Below are positions 63,704 through 64,000 of a DNA stretch of 64,000 nt, piece after piece. The stretch's first letter is position 1. Each line of letters begins with the position of its first letter. The position numbers and the translations under genes were made by a program. The notes beneath the pieces are model-generated. The model saw only the letters and a list, made by a program, of their open reading frames with translations. It did not search any database and was not told where the DNA came from. Source of the stretch: Cyanobium_A sp044356035. Its GTDB lineage: Bacteria; Cyanobacteriota; Cyanobacteriia; PCC-6307; Cyanobiaceae. Where the stretch lies: assembly GCA_044356035.1 (NCBI GenBank), contig JBIKWZ010000001.1:62001-126000 (forward strand), given 5' to 3'.

Positions 63704-64000
63704 TCAGAAGGGGATCGGCATCTCCACATCAGCAGGCTCAGGGGCACAGACCGGCACCCGCTGGGCAACCACTTCGCCCAGCACCACGATTGAGGGCGAA
63801 GCGAAATCCTGCTCCTCAGCCCGGTCGGCCAGCTCACCGAGCACGGTCACCAGCTGGCGCTGACCGCGCACGGTGCCCTGCTGGATCACCGCCGCCGGAG
63901 TGTCGGCCGCCAGTCCACCCGCCATCAGCTCCTCAGCGATACGGCGCAGGTTATGCAAGCCCATGTAGATCACCAAGCCATCACTGGTCTGGGCCAGACC
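63704..64000 (-). CDS. cobA: Uroporphyrinogen-III C-methyltransferase, 3' part only
   Basis: The C-terminal 98 residues or so of a SUMT-like enzyme, cut by the window edge: GLVIYMGLHNLRRIAEELMAGG, ADTPAAVIQQGTVRGQRQLVTV and SIVVLGEVVAQRVPV. The family methylates uroporphyrinogen III to precorrin-2 for sirohaem or cobalamin. The 5' part lies beyond 64000. Confidence 0.85.
   Translation of the reverse strand, partial: GLAQTSDGLVIYMGLHNLRRIAEELMAGGLAADTPAAVIQQGTVRGQRQLVTVLGELADRAEEQDFASPSIVVLGEVVAQRVPVCAPEPADVEMPIPF

Overview
The window looks like a picocyanobacterial chromosome (Cyanobium/Synechococcus type). It is GC-rich, densely packed, has many ATGA/TGATG gene overlaps, and carries families typical of that group: a DUF98-type chorismate lyase, a Nif11-like protein, a group 2 sigma factor, ureABC and the ATP-grasp/alpha-E/transglutaminase trio. 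No plasmid, phage, CRISPR or rRNA signature was seen. Genus and species cannot be fixed from the sequence alone.

Layout. Positions 1-3550 are an AT-rich surface-glycan block (FkbM methyltransferase, GT10-like transferase, Wzy/ligase-like membrane protein) followed by a GC-rich GT4 transferase. Positions 4.6-11.5 kb are housekeeping and conserved hypothetical genes around ligA. Positions 11.5-17 kb hold a lower-GC island with one very large inverse-autotransporter-like gene carrying a 582-bp perfect internal duplication, then about 1 kb without a convincing gene. Positions 17-32 kb contain valS, a solute-binding lipoprotein coupled to an MscS channel, a Nif11 protein, a 2OG oxygenase pair, tRNA-Val, a lipid A-type acyltransferase, mazG, a GGQ ribosome-rescue factor and speE-speB.

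Positions 32-37.7 kb form one tight seven-gene run: gcvT, folB, folK, an MPGP-type phosphatase, a GpgS-like glycosyltransferase, a divergent dihydropteroate-synthase-like protein and a pteridine-reductase-like SDR. Pterin and glucosylglycerate-type enzymes are interleaved with overlapping start and stop codons. This is the best candidate here for an undescribed system.

Positions 37.7-52 kb hold a Nudix hydrolase, an MFS transporter, aspS, a sigma factor, a Dps protein, two related 79-nt palindromes, pyrG, and a type I secretion-like operon (parvulin, cNMP-binding ABC exporter, HlyD). Positions 51-56.6 kb hold queE, an ecotin-type protease inhibitor with Arg at the presumed P1 site, queC, pabB, pabC and an amino-acid permease.

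Positions 57.1-59.8 kb hold a scarred urea locus. A frameshifted 3' remnant of urtE abuts ureABC with no ureD, and UreC lacks the catalytic flap Cys-His region and has Gln in place of a nickel-ligand His. The window ends with the ATP-grasp/alpha-E/transglutaminase operon, a cupin and the 3' part of a cobA-like gene. From memory, the order speE-speB-gcvT-aspS-pyrG-queE-queC-pabB-pabC is backbone in picocyanobacteria, so the pterin/glycosyl block, the secretion operon and ecotin look like insertions into it. That is an inference to be checked by synteny.
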